Of a stretch of DNA of 64,000 bases, positions 10,223-21,639 are shown piece by piece; within the stretch, counting starts at the first letter, position 1; every line of letters starts with the position of its first letter. Made by a program: the position numbers and the translations under genes. The stretch is taken from assembly GCF_022965805.1 (NCBI RefSeq), contig NC_133105.1, positions 25,492,978-25,556,977 of the forward strand, given 5' to 3'. The stretch comes from Primulina eburnea. Lineage: Eukaryota > Streptophyta > Magnoliopsida > Lamiales > Gesneriaceae. Below the pieces are notes generated by a model that saw nothing but the letters and a program-made list of their open reading frames with translations, had not been told where the DNA came from and did no database searches.

Positions 10223-11783
10223 TGGGATTAATTCTAGCAAGCGGACTAGGTCAAGTTATAGTAAATGGACGAACAGTCCAAGTATCGATCCCACAGAGAC
10301 TATTATTTAATTACTAAGATTCAATTATTTTATTTAATCTAGGCAAACAATAACGAGTGATTTGATTGTTATTTCAACTAAGTGAATTTTTAAACCAATT
10401 TATGCTAATTTTAATGACTAAATTAAATATCAGAGAAGCTTGGGACTTGGGATTTTCAAATTTAAATAAAATGATCGGGAACACACGACGGTAATAAACT
10501 TTGATTAATATCATGCACTGGAATTATTCGACTAGCAATTATTCGAAGTCACGATGTAATCCTCTAATTTAATTATAAATCTATTTCTAGAATTTATAAT
10601 CCTATTTTCATTTAACAGTCCAGTTATTTCTAATTGAATTTAATTAAACAAAAACGCATGCATCAACGATAGAATTACAGCTGTCGCCTAAAATCGCACA
10701 CTGAAACCGAATACTATTTCTAGTCGGTTTAACCGTGTGTTGATTAATATTTTTGAAGCTAATTCCAATCTATTCCTTTCGAGTCAAGATCGAACAACAA
10801 ATATGCAATTAATTGGCCAAATCAAAAGCACGAAAATTACGCAAACAATAATCAATAACATGAAATAATTATGAATTAAACGATCCAACGAATAAACAAA
10901 ATCAGTCGTTTGTCCCTATCGTGGTCCCGATCACAAGAAAAACTACTCCATAAATCCAAAACTAAAATCAAATTTAATGTTTGAATTCATGTCTAAAAAT
11001 AAGAAAATAAAAGAGAAGAGAAATCTCAATGATGGTGCGCGGATCTTGCGTGTAAATTGCGCTGTCTTTTTCTCTCGGTTCTCCCAAGTCTTCGCCGTCT
11101 TCCAAAGTCTCAAAGCTTGCGCCTTTTTTTTCTCCAAAAGTCGGCTCTCTCGAATATTCAACCCCTTTTTTGTCTAGGTTTTTTCCTTTTTATTTCCTTC
11201 CCAAATCACGAGCAAATCTTCGCCTAAAATCTCGATCTGATAATGTGTACACGGACCCCGTGCCTGCATCCGGAGAGGGGTCCGTGTAGGCTCTGGATTT
11301 TTCTTTCTCGAGAATGGCTGACACGGACCCCGTGCAGGGGTCCGTCTGGAGATCCGTCCACATACTGTAAGTTGGGTTCTCGGGTGATGAGGGACACGGA
11401 CCCCGTGTAGGGGTCCGTCGAGGCTCTGTAAATTGTGTCTTGGCAAATGAATGGCATGGACCTGTCTCCGGGGTCCGTGGCTGGGTCCGTGTCTCTTCGG
11501 CAAAATTCTTCTTTTGTGGTTGAATGATACGGACCCTTACACGTGGTCCGTGTAAGGGTCTGTGTTTGGTTCATGCTTTCTTCCTATTCTTCCGGGTATT
11601 TCTGACGTGGCATTGCGGAGTTTGACATTTCTTTCATTTCTTTGGCTTTCCTCCTCTTTTGGTCAAACCTAGAATTTGCCATAATAGTACGAATTAAGCG
11701 CAAAACTCGGAATAAAACATGCCAGATAAGCACGGATACGACAAAATAAAATCCCTAAAATGCTATATAATTCGTGCTTATCA
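10223..11783 (-). mobile_element. Athila-type LTR B (different family from LTR A)
   Basis: On the minus strand it starts TGATAAGCACG right after the purine tract AGTGTGGGGGAGT and ends near TTAATCCCAA. It is about 1.56 kb. It shares only short conserved stretches with LTR A (the GCAAG-GAC region at the far end and the tract junction), so the two are not partners from one insertion. It carries its own GC-rich palindrome array. Because its purine tract and 3' internal sequence lie on its right, it is the 3' LTR of another minus-strand element. Confidence 0.7.
11251..11575 (-). repeat. GGACCCC palindrome array in LTR B (5 units)
   Basis: Five palindromic units are built on GGACCCC and GGGGTCC (some degenerate). 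Left arms start at 11253, 11325, 11398, 11458 and 11531, so spacing is 72, 73, 60 and 73. Two units are followed by GGCTCTG, close to the TTCTGTC tail in the other arrays. The palindrome sequence is unrelated to the GCGCTCGGGCGGT type, but the period, GC-richness and U3 position are the same. Confidence 0.85.
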
Positions 11784-12463
11784 ACTCCCCCACACTTAAC
11801 CCTTGTTCGTCCTCGAACAAATTAGACAATAAATAAAGATGAAAATATTTCAGATTCAGAACTCAAGTACCACAATCAAAACTTCTCAATTTATCAAATT
11901 CTTTCACCTCCAGTCAAAAGATCACGCTTCGCATATCACAAGATTCGTTTTCGTCACAATTCAAGATTGAATCATTTACCCAGTAAGGATCAACAGAACA
12001 AGATGTGTGTAGTGTGCAGGTCAGACTCGTACTCATCTCCAGCTACTTAGTTTCATGATCACTTATTTTCATTTGTTATCGAAACGCCCCATATGCTTGA
12101 CTTTCATACCCCTCTCTACTAAATGTAGAACGACGGTGACTTGGTTAATAGGTCTTTTTAAGCTTATAACGTAAGGCCAAGGCTCACGGCTACAATAAAA
12201 GATATGGGAATCAAAAAGAGAGACAATACAAATTATTTCTGCAGCACATTCATTCAACTTTCGACTCGTCAACAATTACTGTATTTTCATCATTTTCAGA
12301 GCTCTAGCGTCTCCTTTTCTTTCTCATTGTTCACCAATTTTCACCCACAGAATTTTGTTTCGGGTGCTTTCAACACTATACATTTTCCTCCTTTTTCCTT
12401 TTCTTTTCACTTTTTTTTTTCATGAATAAAAATTCATCGACTCCTTTTTTTCACTTTTCACTT
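11784..12463 (-). mobile_element. 3' internal remnant of element B
   Basis: It begins with the purine tract (minus-strand AGTGTGGGGGAGT) and a CTTGTTCGTCCTCGAAC motif, then AT-rich and T-rich non-coding DNA laid out like the 3' untranslated region of element A. No coding sequence of B remains. It breaks off where the 1.24-kb direct repeat begins. Confidence 0.6.
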
Positions 12464-13700
12464 TTGTACGGAATTTATGATTACTAATAAAATATTTTCA
12501 AATGCTATCATTATCCAAAAAGTTTTATTGATTCTTTCATTTTTTGTTAAAATTAATAATTTTAAATAGGATATGTTAAAATTAAAAGTTATGATAATCT
12601 TATATTCATAGTATATATATATATAAAAAAGTTATTAAATTCTATAAATACACGAAAAATATATTTATTTAATATTTTTTTTGTATGTTTAAGTACATAA
12701 AATATTCTTGTCGAATGTAGGAGTGATATAAAAATACCGAATTTTTCGGTATTTCGAGATTACCATATCGAAAATATCGAATTTTTAGTGTATTGAAGAT
12801 TTCAGTTTTCGGTATGACAACGGTATGAAATTTAAAAATTTCGCTATATACTAGAATACCGAAATAATATATAAAATATATAATATTTAAACAATAAATT
12901 TATAAAAAATTTAAAAAGTTTTTTTAGTATAAAATGATATATAAAGTTACGGTACAGAAATATCGGTATACTATACAATTTCGATATAATCAATATGTTA
13001 ATTATATGTACCGATATCGATATAAAACTTTTCTTATACCGTAATTTTCGGTACAATATACAGTATAAAATTTTCGGTACGGTACGACATACCCACATAA
13101 TCGAATGTAATGTATATGTTCATCTATCATAATGAGAAATTAATAATTAATTATGCGGATTCCTATTTTTATATTGTTACATAATATTTTCCATAAAAAT
13201 GATTTTTAAGATAGACAACATATTACAAAAGTTGAAACACGATATAATCATAAAAATATCATATTCTTTCATCCACCTCATATGATTAAAAATTCAGATT
13301 TCGTATTTTTGATTGAATGTGAATGCGAATGCATAACAATATAAAAGCCACAAGCCAAAGTTTTCCTTTCTTCATATGCACAAGCAAGCTATTTTCAAAA
13401 AATTTCTTAAAAAATATATTATAAAATATGTTTATAATTTTTTATTGTCGTGATAATTGGGATCTCATTTTTAATTTTTCATTCTATATGGTACAATTTG
13501 GTACATATGATATGATAAGTAAGGGATATACAGTATAATGATAAATCAAGAAGTGAGGAAAAAGTGTGTAAACTCAAGAAATCATTGTGTATACTTCAAA
13601 CGCGGTGAAACAGGTGTAATGTTATATCTAATGTTATATGTGGATGATATATGGATAGAATGTATAGAGAGATAAGAAATTATCAAGCTCAACACTCAAT
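12464..13700 (+). repeat. 1.24-kb direct repeat, left copy
   Basis: This stretch is repeated almost unchanged at 16963-18214. It contains AT-rich DNA, a hAT-like MITE, more AT-rich DNA and, in its last 150 or so bases, the start of a copia RT fragment (GVMLYLMLYVDDI; here the codon after DI has become Trp). The shared region stops at AACACTCAAT. The left copy then leaves the pol sequence, whereas the right copy continues into real pol. The left copy is therefore the derived one. Confidence 0.85.
12719..13100. mobile_element. hAT-like MITE with CGGTA-rich ends, left copy
   Basis: A 382-base non-coding element rich in CGGTA and TACCG, with imperfect terminal inverted repeats (left AGGAGTGATAT, right reading inward TTATGTGGGTATG). 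It is flanked by 8-base duplications TCGAATGT at 12711-12718 and 13101-13108. Eight-base duplications are typical of hAT transposons. It encodes no transposase. Confidence 0.65.
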
Positions 13701-14439
13701 AATTGATAGCATGTATCCAACATTTTTATCAGTTGTTGGATTACTTTAACTTGTTATTTTGCAAACAATAATTTCTTCCGCTGCTATTTTGAAGATTTAA
13801 CTTGATTTATCATTTTATTTTATGAATGAGGCATTTTAATTATTTTAAAAAAGATAATTTTAAATTTTTCCGCAAATTTTCAAACACGAATTTTCGGGCC
13901 ATTATAAAATATATTATCGTCATCTCACATTGATTAAAAATGAAACTTTTAAATAGTTTCTAGCGATTTCAATGGACTCCTAAAGTAACTTGTGTTAATC
14001 ATTTTCGTAAACAAAATACGGATACGAGTTAGTTTCTATAAAAGTTCATTGTGTAATAGTGCAAGCACGGACCTGACTCCGAGAAGTGACATAATTGTAT
14101 CAAAATGAATTAACAATCAAAATTAATTATGTTATCTTTATCTTTCAATTGATTAGTTCTTCGTCGTCTCATCCATAAGCTTCACATAAATTAAAATTAA
14201 TATAGTGTTCTAGTGATATCTTTATTGCTCTCTAACTATAGTGTTCTAGTGATATCTTTAATGCATAATATTGGTACATATATATTTTGAATTTGATTTA
14301 AAAATGCATATGAGTAGGGTTATTCTGAGTAATTCACAAAGCATCTAGTTTGATAAATCAAACTTTGACATCCGAAGGTGCTTCAATTAAAACAAAAAAT
14401 AATAAATGCAGCTGGATTCAAATTGGGTATTAATTTCAG
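13701..14439. other. AT-rich spacer upstream of NF-YC fragment
   Basis: No element or coding frame is recognised. A short near-duplicate, TAGTGTTCTAGTGATATCTTTA, occurs twice at about 14202-14261. If the NF-YC fragment kept its own upstream DNA, this could include old promoter sequence; nothing in the sequence proves it. Confidence 0.4.
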
Positions 14440-16279
14440 AGGCCCCAATTCAATCACAGATTCCAGCTTCAAATGATTGGTACAAGCCCTAACCTTTTGC
14501 TTGACTTTGGTTTAACTACAATTTTTTTTGAAAGTTATTGTTTTATGTCTCGTTCAGATATTTTTATTGCTGGAAAAGGTCCAGATTTGATTTTTATTTT
14601 TTGCTCAAGTATGGTTGTTTCTCTATTTGTATTTGTATTTGTGGGTTTTTTTTCGATTTTTATCTACTTTGATTCTGTTTTTTTTGTTTACCCATTGTAA
14701 GTTATTTTTCTATGATAGTACGTACTTATACATGCTTGCAAAATACAGTGAATTGAATTTTTGGTATGATTATTTATATGCGAGAAGAGACATGGAGCAT
14801 GGAGATGAGTTTTAATTCTGCAAGATAGTGAGGAGTCCTAGTTATTTACACCTGGGGGAAATTTTTTACTATTAATAGGTATAAGGTGTGATTCCTTAAC
14901 TTGATAATTGGAACTTAGATGCACATATTTGATTCCATTTTAACTAGTTTTCTTAAATCGGAATGTGCTGCTATATGTTTGACTAGTTTTCTACAATCGT
15001 GGTTTGCACAGGATTGGACCTGGGGCATGATATTCACCTTTTTTTTTGTCATGATTAGTTCCTGGGGATAGAGTTCCTCCTTTTTATTCTTGCCCTTGGT
15101 TGACTATAGTTTAAATTTTTGTTCTTTTTTTTTTATAGTTGTTTCCAAATATTTGTCCTACTTGTAGAAAATAAATTTGCTTTCGTGGTTCTTGAAGAAA
15201 TTTTGACGAAGAGATCAGTTTCGAGTGCTTTATAAGTGGAACGTGCAGTTAAATGTTTAGCTAGCATTTAACACTTTGAACAAACAGTTTCTCGTAAATG
15301 AGGTGGTGCATTAACGAGCATGGTTGCATGCGAGACACGGTTGAAGTATTCTTAGTGACATGACTGCATTATGAAATTACTCGTATGTTAGTTTGTTTCG
15401 GAAACAAAGGATAAAATGGGTAACCTTTAGTTCTATTCCCATCCATTACTTCCATTTTGAAGCTCTGAAGCAATCTGTCTTTGGAGTGAGAATTTACGGA
15501 AGCATCATTGGCCTGGCCTTATGAACTTTGTGGAAAGTTTTTCTTTGATTTTAAGTTCTATAATACGTAATTTGCTGTGAAGAATGAGATGCAAACTGAG
15601 ATTTAGAAATGTTGAGGTCTCTTGTTGTTTACATTCTAGTTTTCCAGAAAAGCGAGCATGTTCCACAAGTTTGCAAATCATAACACTATTTTATCCTTCA
15701 TCTTTTCCTTGGTTGTAGAGATGTGTATATTTTTTCTTGAGGGGGTGTGCATATATGTTTATAATTCTACCTTATTTTACCTATTTGAATTTGCCAATGT
15801 ATATGAGATAAGATACATAAACATAACCACAGATGCTATAATTGAAAATATCAGATTCCTTAAAGAATTGTTTAGTTTCAATTTTCCTATTAAGATTTGG
15901 CACCACATTTGGATTACATCACAAGCAAATTTTTCGTTTTAATTGTTTGGTTTAAAAGTTGTGCAGCACGGAAGTACACTGTTTATCTATGTCTTGCAGC
16001 TTTATAATATTTTATCACGCTGTTTCAAGCACTTTTCATGTTTTGTCTCTTAATAGCTTTATAAAATTATTCTGTGGCTAATCTTGATTATTCAATATTA
16101 AAAACACCCGTGTCCTTTGTTGCTGAAGGTATAGTGATGCTGAACCTTGATTATAAAGGCCATCAATCAGAAATCTAATTCTTAAGTTTTTAAAAATTTG
16201 GAGTGTCGTGCTTATCATGTGTTACGAGTGATTTTAGGGAGTTTGAAGAGTAAAAGATTTCCGAATATTATAATTTGTA
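14440..16279 (+). other. Probable 5' untranslated exon and intron of NF-YC fragment
   Basis: Many plant NF-YC genes have a non-coding first exon and a long intron before an intronless coding exon. Here about 14440-14480 looks like leader sequence followed by GTACAAGCC, then 1.8 kb of T-rich intron-like DNA, then an acceptor-like TTTTAG near 16237 and a short leader up to the ATG at 16280. The assignment rests on this layout and not on sequence matches. Confidence 0.35.
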
Positions 16280-16735
16280 ATGGAGCAGAAAGGAAATGGA
16301 CAGTCGCCGGGTATTGGGGTCTTGGGTAGCTTTGCTCAGAAGCCATATGGCATGATGTCATATCCGGCCAACCAAATGGCTGGAACCTCTTCTCCAGCAC
16401 CGGTTGGATCGATTCAATCGTCCCAAGCTGGTGGTCTTTCTGCCTCTCCAGCTCAGATGGCACATCATCATCTCGCCTACCAGCACATACATCATTAGCA
16501 GCAGCAACAATTGCAACAGCAACTCCAAATTTTTTGGCCTAGCTGTTATGAAGACATTGATCAGATAACCGACTTTAAGAACCATAGCCTGCCGCTGGCT
16601 AGAATCAAGAAGATAATCAAAACTAATGAAGATGTTAGAATGATCTCAGTTGAAGCATTTGTTATCTTTGCACGAGCCCGTAGATTCTTAAGCAGGTTTG
16701 GTATCCACATAATTTCTAGTTTGTGCGCCATCTAG
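16280..16735 (+). pseudogene. NF-YC: NF-YC (nuclear factor Y subunit C) pseudogene fragment
   Basis: The frame starts MEQKGNGQ, runs through a Gln/Ser/Ala-rich N-terminus with AYQHIHH, and hits TAG at 16496-16498 where the family continues a poly-Gln tract, so CAG to TAG is the likely change. Past the stop the frame gives the NF-YC signature [15 protein letters not shown], then EDVRMIS and ARA, the first helix and start of the second helix of the histone fold. After about 16690 the expected continuation (a FILEL-like helix, then the CCAAT-complex contact region) is absent. NF-YC is a subunit of the CCAAT-binding transcription factor; this copy lacks most of the fold and cannot work. Confidence 0.85.
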
Positions 16736-16962
16736 TTAGAAACCCAAGTTCTATTAATTGCTCTTCCTGGCTTATTCTCTTGAAATTTGTCGTTATCAAT
16801 TCAATTTCGTAATTTAAAATGTATTTTGTAACTAATTCGTCTCTTATTAATCTTTTCCTATTTTCACTTATTGATTTGTCTTTTTCTTATTTTTCACTAA
16901 CCTTGCTATTTTTTAAATTTATATTGTTTACACAAATGTATGAACTGACTCTAAATAAAAAA
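16736..16962. other. AT-rich spacer after NF-YC fragment
   Basis: No feature is recognised between the loss of NF-YC similarity and the right copy of the direct repeat. Confidence 0.4.
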
Positions 16963-18214
16963 TTGTACGGAATTTATGATTACTAATAAAATATTTTCAA
17001 ATGCTATCATTATCCAAAAAGTTTTATTGATTCTTTCATTTTTTGTTAAAATTAATAATTTTAAATAGGATATGTTAAAATTAAAAGTTATGATAATCTT
17101 ATATTCATAGTATATATATATAAAAAAAAGTTATTAAATTCTATAAATACACGAAAAATATATTTATTTAATGTTGTTTTTGTATGTTTAAGTACATAAA
17201 ATATTCTTGTCGAATGTAGGAGTGATATAAAAATACCGAATTTTTCGGTATTTCGAGATTACCATATCGAAAATATCGAATTTTTAGTGTATTGAAGATT
17301 TCAGTTTTCGGTATGACAACGGTATGAAATTTAAAAATTTCGCTATATACTAGAATACCGAAATAATATATAAAATATATAATATTTAAACAATAAATTT
17401 ATAAAAAATTTAAAAAAAAAATTTAGTATAAAATGATATATAAAGTTACGGTACAGAAATATCGGTATACTATACAATTTCGATATAATCAATATGTTAA
17501 TTATATGTACCGATATCGATATAAAATTTTTCTTATACCGTAATTTTCGGTACAATATACAGTATAAAATTTTCGGTACGGTACGACATACCCACATAAT
17601 CGAATGTAATGTATATGTTCATCTATCATAATGAGAAATTAATAATTAATTATGCGGATTCCTATTTTTATATTGTTACATAATATTTTCCATAAAAATG
17701 ATTTTTAAGATAGACAACATATTACAAAAGTTGAAACACGATATAATCATAAAAATATCATATTCTTTCATCCACCTCATATGAATCCACCTCATATGAT
17801 TAAAAATTCAGATTTCGTATTTTTGATTGAATGTGAATGCGAATGCATAACAATATAAAAGCCACAAGCCAAAGTTTTCCTTTCTTCATATGCACAAGCA
17901 AGCTATTTTCAAAAAATTTCTTAAAAAATATATTATAAAATATGTTTATAATTTTTTATTGTCGTGATAATTGGGATCTCATTTTTAATTTTTCATTCTA
18001 TATGGTACAATTTGGTACATAGGATATGATAAGTAAGGGATATACAGTATAATTATAAATCAAGAAGTGAGGATAAAGTGTGTAAACTCAAGAAATCATT
18101 GTGTATACTTCAAACGCGGTGAAACAGGTGTAATGTTATATCTAATGTTATATGTGGATGATATATTGATAGCATGTATAGAGAGATAAGAAATTATCAA
18201 GCTCAACACTCAAT
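16963..18214 (+). repeat. 1.24-kb direct repeat, right copy
   Basis: It is nearly identical to 12464-13700, with a small extra duplication of ATGAATCCACCTC near 17782. Its last part is the true upstream part of the copia F pol fragment that continues beyond 18214. The two copies enclose the NF-YC fragment. The repeat lacks TG/CA ends and flanking duplications, so it is not an LTR pair. Confidence 0.85.
17218..17599. mobile_element. hAT-like MITE with CGGTA-rich ends, right copy
   Basis: It is the same element as at 12719-13100, with the same TCGAATGT duplications (17210-17217 and 17600-17607). Both copies share the insertion site, so the MITE was already present when the 1.24-kb segment was duplicated. 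Confidence 0.65.
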
Positions 18215-19132
18215 TTAAGGCAGAGTTTGACATGAAGGATCTTGGTCCAGCAAGGATGATGCTTGGCATGGAAATAAGGAGAGACAGGGGAAGTAAACTG
18301 ATTTACTTGTCCCAACGATCATATATTGAAAACGTATTGTGTAAGTTTGGAATGTTAGATGCAAAGAGTGTGCTAACACCATTAGCACAACACTTCAAAC
18401 TCACTACATCACAGAAACCAGAAACAAGTGAAGAAAGAAATTACATGACTAAGGTACCTTATGCAATTGTTGTGGGATCAGTAATGTATGCAATGATATG
18501 TACAAGGCCTAATTTAGCATATGATGTAAGTATGGTGAGCAGATTTATGGCCAACCCAAGGAAAACTCATTGGGAAGCCCTCAAATGAGTGATGAGATAC
18601 CTCAAGGGTACAGTGAGGTATAGTTTGTCCTATGGTGGAGTCAATGAAATAACTGAACCATTGAGCGGTTTTGTGGATTCTGACTTTATAGGTGCATTGA
18701 AACTAGGAAGTCTACAACTGGATATGTTTTTACAATGTTCGGAACAACTATCAGCTGGAAAGCAGGCCTTCAATCAGTGGTGGCACTGTCAAATACAGAG
18801 GCCAAATATATTGCCATTACAGAAGGAATTAAAGAGGCTCTGTGGTTACGTGGATTAGTTGCTGAACTAGAAGTTCAAGATGTAACATTAAGGCTGTTGT
18901 GATATAGTCAAAGCGCAATTCATCTAACAAAGAACCAAAGTGTTTCATGAGAGAACTAAGCATGTGGATGTGAAATTGCATTTTGTGAGAGAAATAGTTG
19001 GAAAAGGAGATGTCGAGCTGGAAAAGGTAAAAACTGATGACAATGCAGCATACATGTTAACAAAATCAATCACAAAAGAAAAGCTTCAACATTGTTTAAG
19101 ATTGATCGATGTTGAAGAGCTGGAAGGTCCTT
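18058..19132 (+). pseudogene. Copia F pol fragment: RT C-terminus and RNase H
   Basis: Starting near 18058 the frame gives the RT catalytic box LYVDDILIA, then EFDMKDLGPARMMLGMEI and STYI-like YIENVLCKFGM, MYAMICTRP and HWEALK. A TGA at 18586-18588 replaces the usual Trp before VMRYLKGT. RNase H follows through at least two frameshifts (about 18690 and 18860) to TKHVDVKLHFVREIV and a final MLTKSIT motif. Gag, protease, integrase and the RT N-terminus are absent; the upstream break lies in the direct repeat. The closest type is Tnt1/Tork-like copia, judged by eye. Confidence 0.8.
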
Positions 19133-19180
19133 AGACTAAGGTCACATAATGGCGAGTAGCACTCGGGCCAATCGCGAGAC

Positions 19181-19192
19181 AAGGTGGAGAAT
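19181..19192 (+). other. Polypurine tract of copia F
   Basis: AAGGTGGAGAATT lies about 50 bases after the last pol codon and just before the TG that opens the LTR. It resembles the AAGGTGGAGATT tract common in Tnt1-like elements. Confidence 0.6.
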
Positions 19193-19391
19193 TGTGAATA
19201 TATTGTCTAAAAGCATTGACTTAAGCACATGGAATCTTGTTCAGGTGGAGATGGTCCAGTGGCACAAGGCTGGTTAATCGACCAAACAGAAGGGAAGAAG
19301 CGGTTGGTGGTAGTTTCTAGCAGATAATCCGTACGCACATGGACTCATATGTAGATGCAATTTTAAGTTTTGTGATCTATCTGAGCTATTA
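19193..19391 (+). mobile_element. Copia F 3' LTR, first part
   Basis: It begins at TGTGAATATATTG after the polypurine tract and is cut at 19391 by element D. The remainder resumes near 37518. The flanks of D read TATTA on the left and TATTC on the right, an imperfect 5-base duplication. Confidence 0.6.
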
Positions 19392-21610
19392 TGTAATGTA
19401 CCATATTTTTATACTATTTTTAAAATTTGCGGAAAAATAAAAAAATTTCTTAGATATGAAATAAACCTTAAAATTTCGATTAAGATAAATTGTTCATCCA
19501 AAACATTTGGCATAAAAAGATCACAAAATAAATTTTCTAAAAATACTTGTTCAAACAACGTGAAAAATCTAGTAAAAGTCAGAGTATTAAAATCGTTATG
19601 CATAAAATCTTAAAACATTTGCGGTCCTCGGGTTTAGCCTCCTACGCAGTCCAAGCCGGCTCACTGGTCCCCACCCCTCGTCTCCTCATGCTCGTCCTCA
19701 CCTATATCGATCAAGTCTAGTGAGTCTAAAGACTCAACATGTATAAACTGGAGATAAAAAGTAATACGTAATAAAATCACATGCAACTTAAAAGTAGAGC
19801 GTACATACTTAAACTTGAACTTACATACATAAACATAGACATTCCATCATCGTAAAACTTTTCGTAAATATACTTGCATCATACATACTTGAACATGCAT
19901 AAACTTCATAATTTTTGCGTTGAGATAGGTTTCAAAGCAAGTGACTCATAACATAGTGCGCCTGATCAGACTAAACCACAGTATTGGGCTGGCAGGAAAA
20001 ATACGCTACGACATACATGAGATCCACAGTCATGCTTTACCGGGTGGATTGGTCCCTGGTCAGGCTTTATCGCTTTCCAATCCTGATCTAAACTCGGTCA
20101 TGCTTTACCAGGGTGGAGAGGTCCTCAGAAACGTTCACCGACTTCCAAACCCATGCATAATTTGGTCACAAGACAATTAGCATACATCAAAAACATAAAA
20201 AAAAATTCTTTTCACGTCGAACATACTTAAAAATGTCGAGGACTTTGTGGAATGCTCTGGTCATGCTGCCCTAACCAAAGCAGCAAGATTCAGAAGATCC
20301 CAACGAAGCCTGCAACCAAAACTTGAGAAAACGCGAAGAACATGCACAAATTTTCACAGCTTGTGCGATGCCACGGCAAAAATCATATCTCCTTCATTTC
20401 TTATCAGAAAAATACAAATTTACTGTCAAATCAAATATAACACAACGTACTACAATTCATATGTTGAAAGCATTACCAGAAAATCGACCACAAAGTCGCA
20501 GCACTCGAATTGACAGTAAACAATTGTTCTGTGTTCTAAAAAAAACCTTTCCTTGAGCAGTCATACAAAAAAGGTTAAATCTCACTCGTTTTCTTGTCCA
20601 AAAATTACAAATTTACTGTCAAATCGAAAATAACGCAACGTACTAAGATTTTTATGTGGAAAATATTTCAAAAAACCAATCGAAATCACACAATACTTGA
20701 AATGACAGAAAAAACAATTTTTGAGATCTAAAAATTTGTTCGAAATCATTTCAAAAACGTATTTGCTCAAACTTTGCACATAGTAACCAAATTTTCACGC
20801 ATAACATACATCCAAATATCTACTATGAAAAGATCGATGCATTGAATAAAAGATTATACATGCCTTTGATCTTTAAAGTTACCGAAACGATGATACCGAA
20901 GAGGAATGAGTGCGAGGGTTGATCCAGAACGATTTGTGACTCGATTTCTTGCTACAATCTGAATGTAAAGTTTCTGGGAAAATTTGAAGAGGGAAGGGCT
21001 ACTGGGGTAAAGCTTGGAACCCTAGAAATTCTTCAAAAGAAAAGGAGCAGAAGCCAAAGAATTTGTGTGTGTGTGTGTGTGTTATTTCTTCAAAAGAAAA
21101 GGAGTGGAAGCCAAAGAGTTTTTTGAGTGTGTGTGTCGTGTAAGTGTGGTTAATTAGGGAATGAAAGTGCTTAATTAATAATAAAGAAGATGTTAAATAA
21201 AAATGTTAGTCCACACGAACTTTACAAAAGTTCCCTAATTAAAATAAATGGCACAATTGATAAATTTTAAGAGTTTAAAATCTTATAATCACCTAATAAA
21301 TAAATTAGGCTTTAAGAATGCTTAGAATCTAAATAAATCATTTAAAATTCTCCAATCCTAACTAAAATAAAAACCACATTTAAAAATCGCCAAAATCGTC
21401 ACCGGTCTATCTTCCTCGATCCCGTATCAAATAATCGCCTGAAACATAAAACTCAAGAAAACATTTTAACGTGCATCACATAAACATAAATATTTTAAAT
21501 AAAGCAAACTCATAGATCATGCATTCCTAAAACTATTTTAAATTTAAATAAATAATTTAATAATTTAAATATATGCATGGGTTTTACGTGTACTGAATTT
21601 GGGCTCTACA
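19392..21610 (-). mobile_element. Element D 3' LTR (left)
   Basis: On the minus strand it runs from TGTAGAGCCC to TACATTACA, with TG/CA ends. It contains a short-range repeat of CATGCTTTACCGGGTGGA-like units at 20031-20120 and a duplicated 55-base block (TTCTTCAAAAGAAAAGGAG) at about 21045-21120 with a GT microsatellite. All three are also in the right LTR, the GT run being shorter there. No GC palindrome array is present. Confidence 0.8.
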
Positions 21611-21625
21611 ATTCCTTCCCCACCT
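21611..21625 (-). other. Polypurine tract of element D
   Basis: On the minus strand AGGTGGGGAAGGAAT directly precedes the LTR start TGTAGAGCC. Confidence 0.7.
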
Positions 21626-21639
21626 AAATAAATTTCATC

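Noticed and set aside
10943..11574. Open frames in LTR B, including Arg/Pro-rich frames over the GGACCCC array
   Set aside because: Short, overlapping on the same strand in different frames, and confined to LTR repeats. They are chance frames.
12464..18214. Direct 1.24-kb repeats as LTRs of an element carrying NF-YC
   Set aside because: No TG/CA ends, no flanking duplication, no primer site or polypurine tract, and the right copy continues into copia pol.
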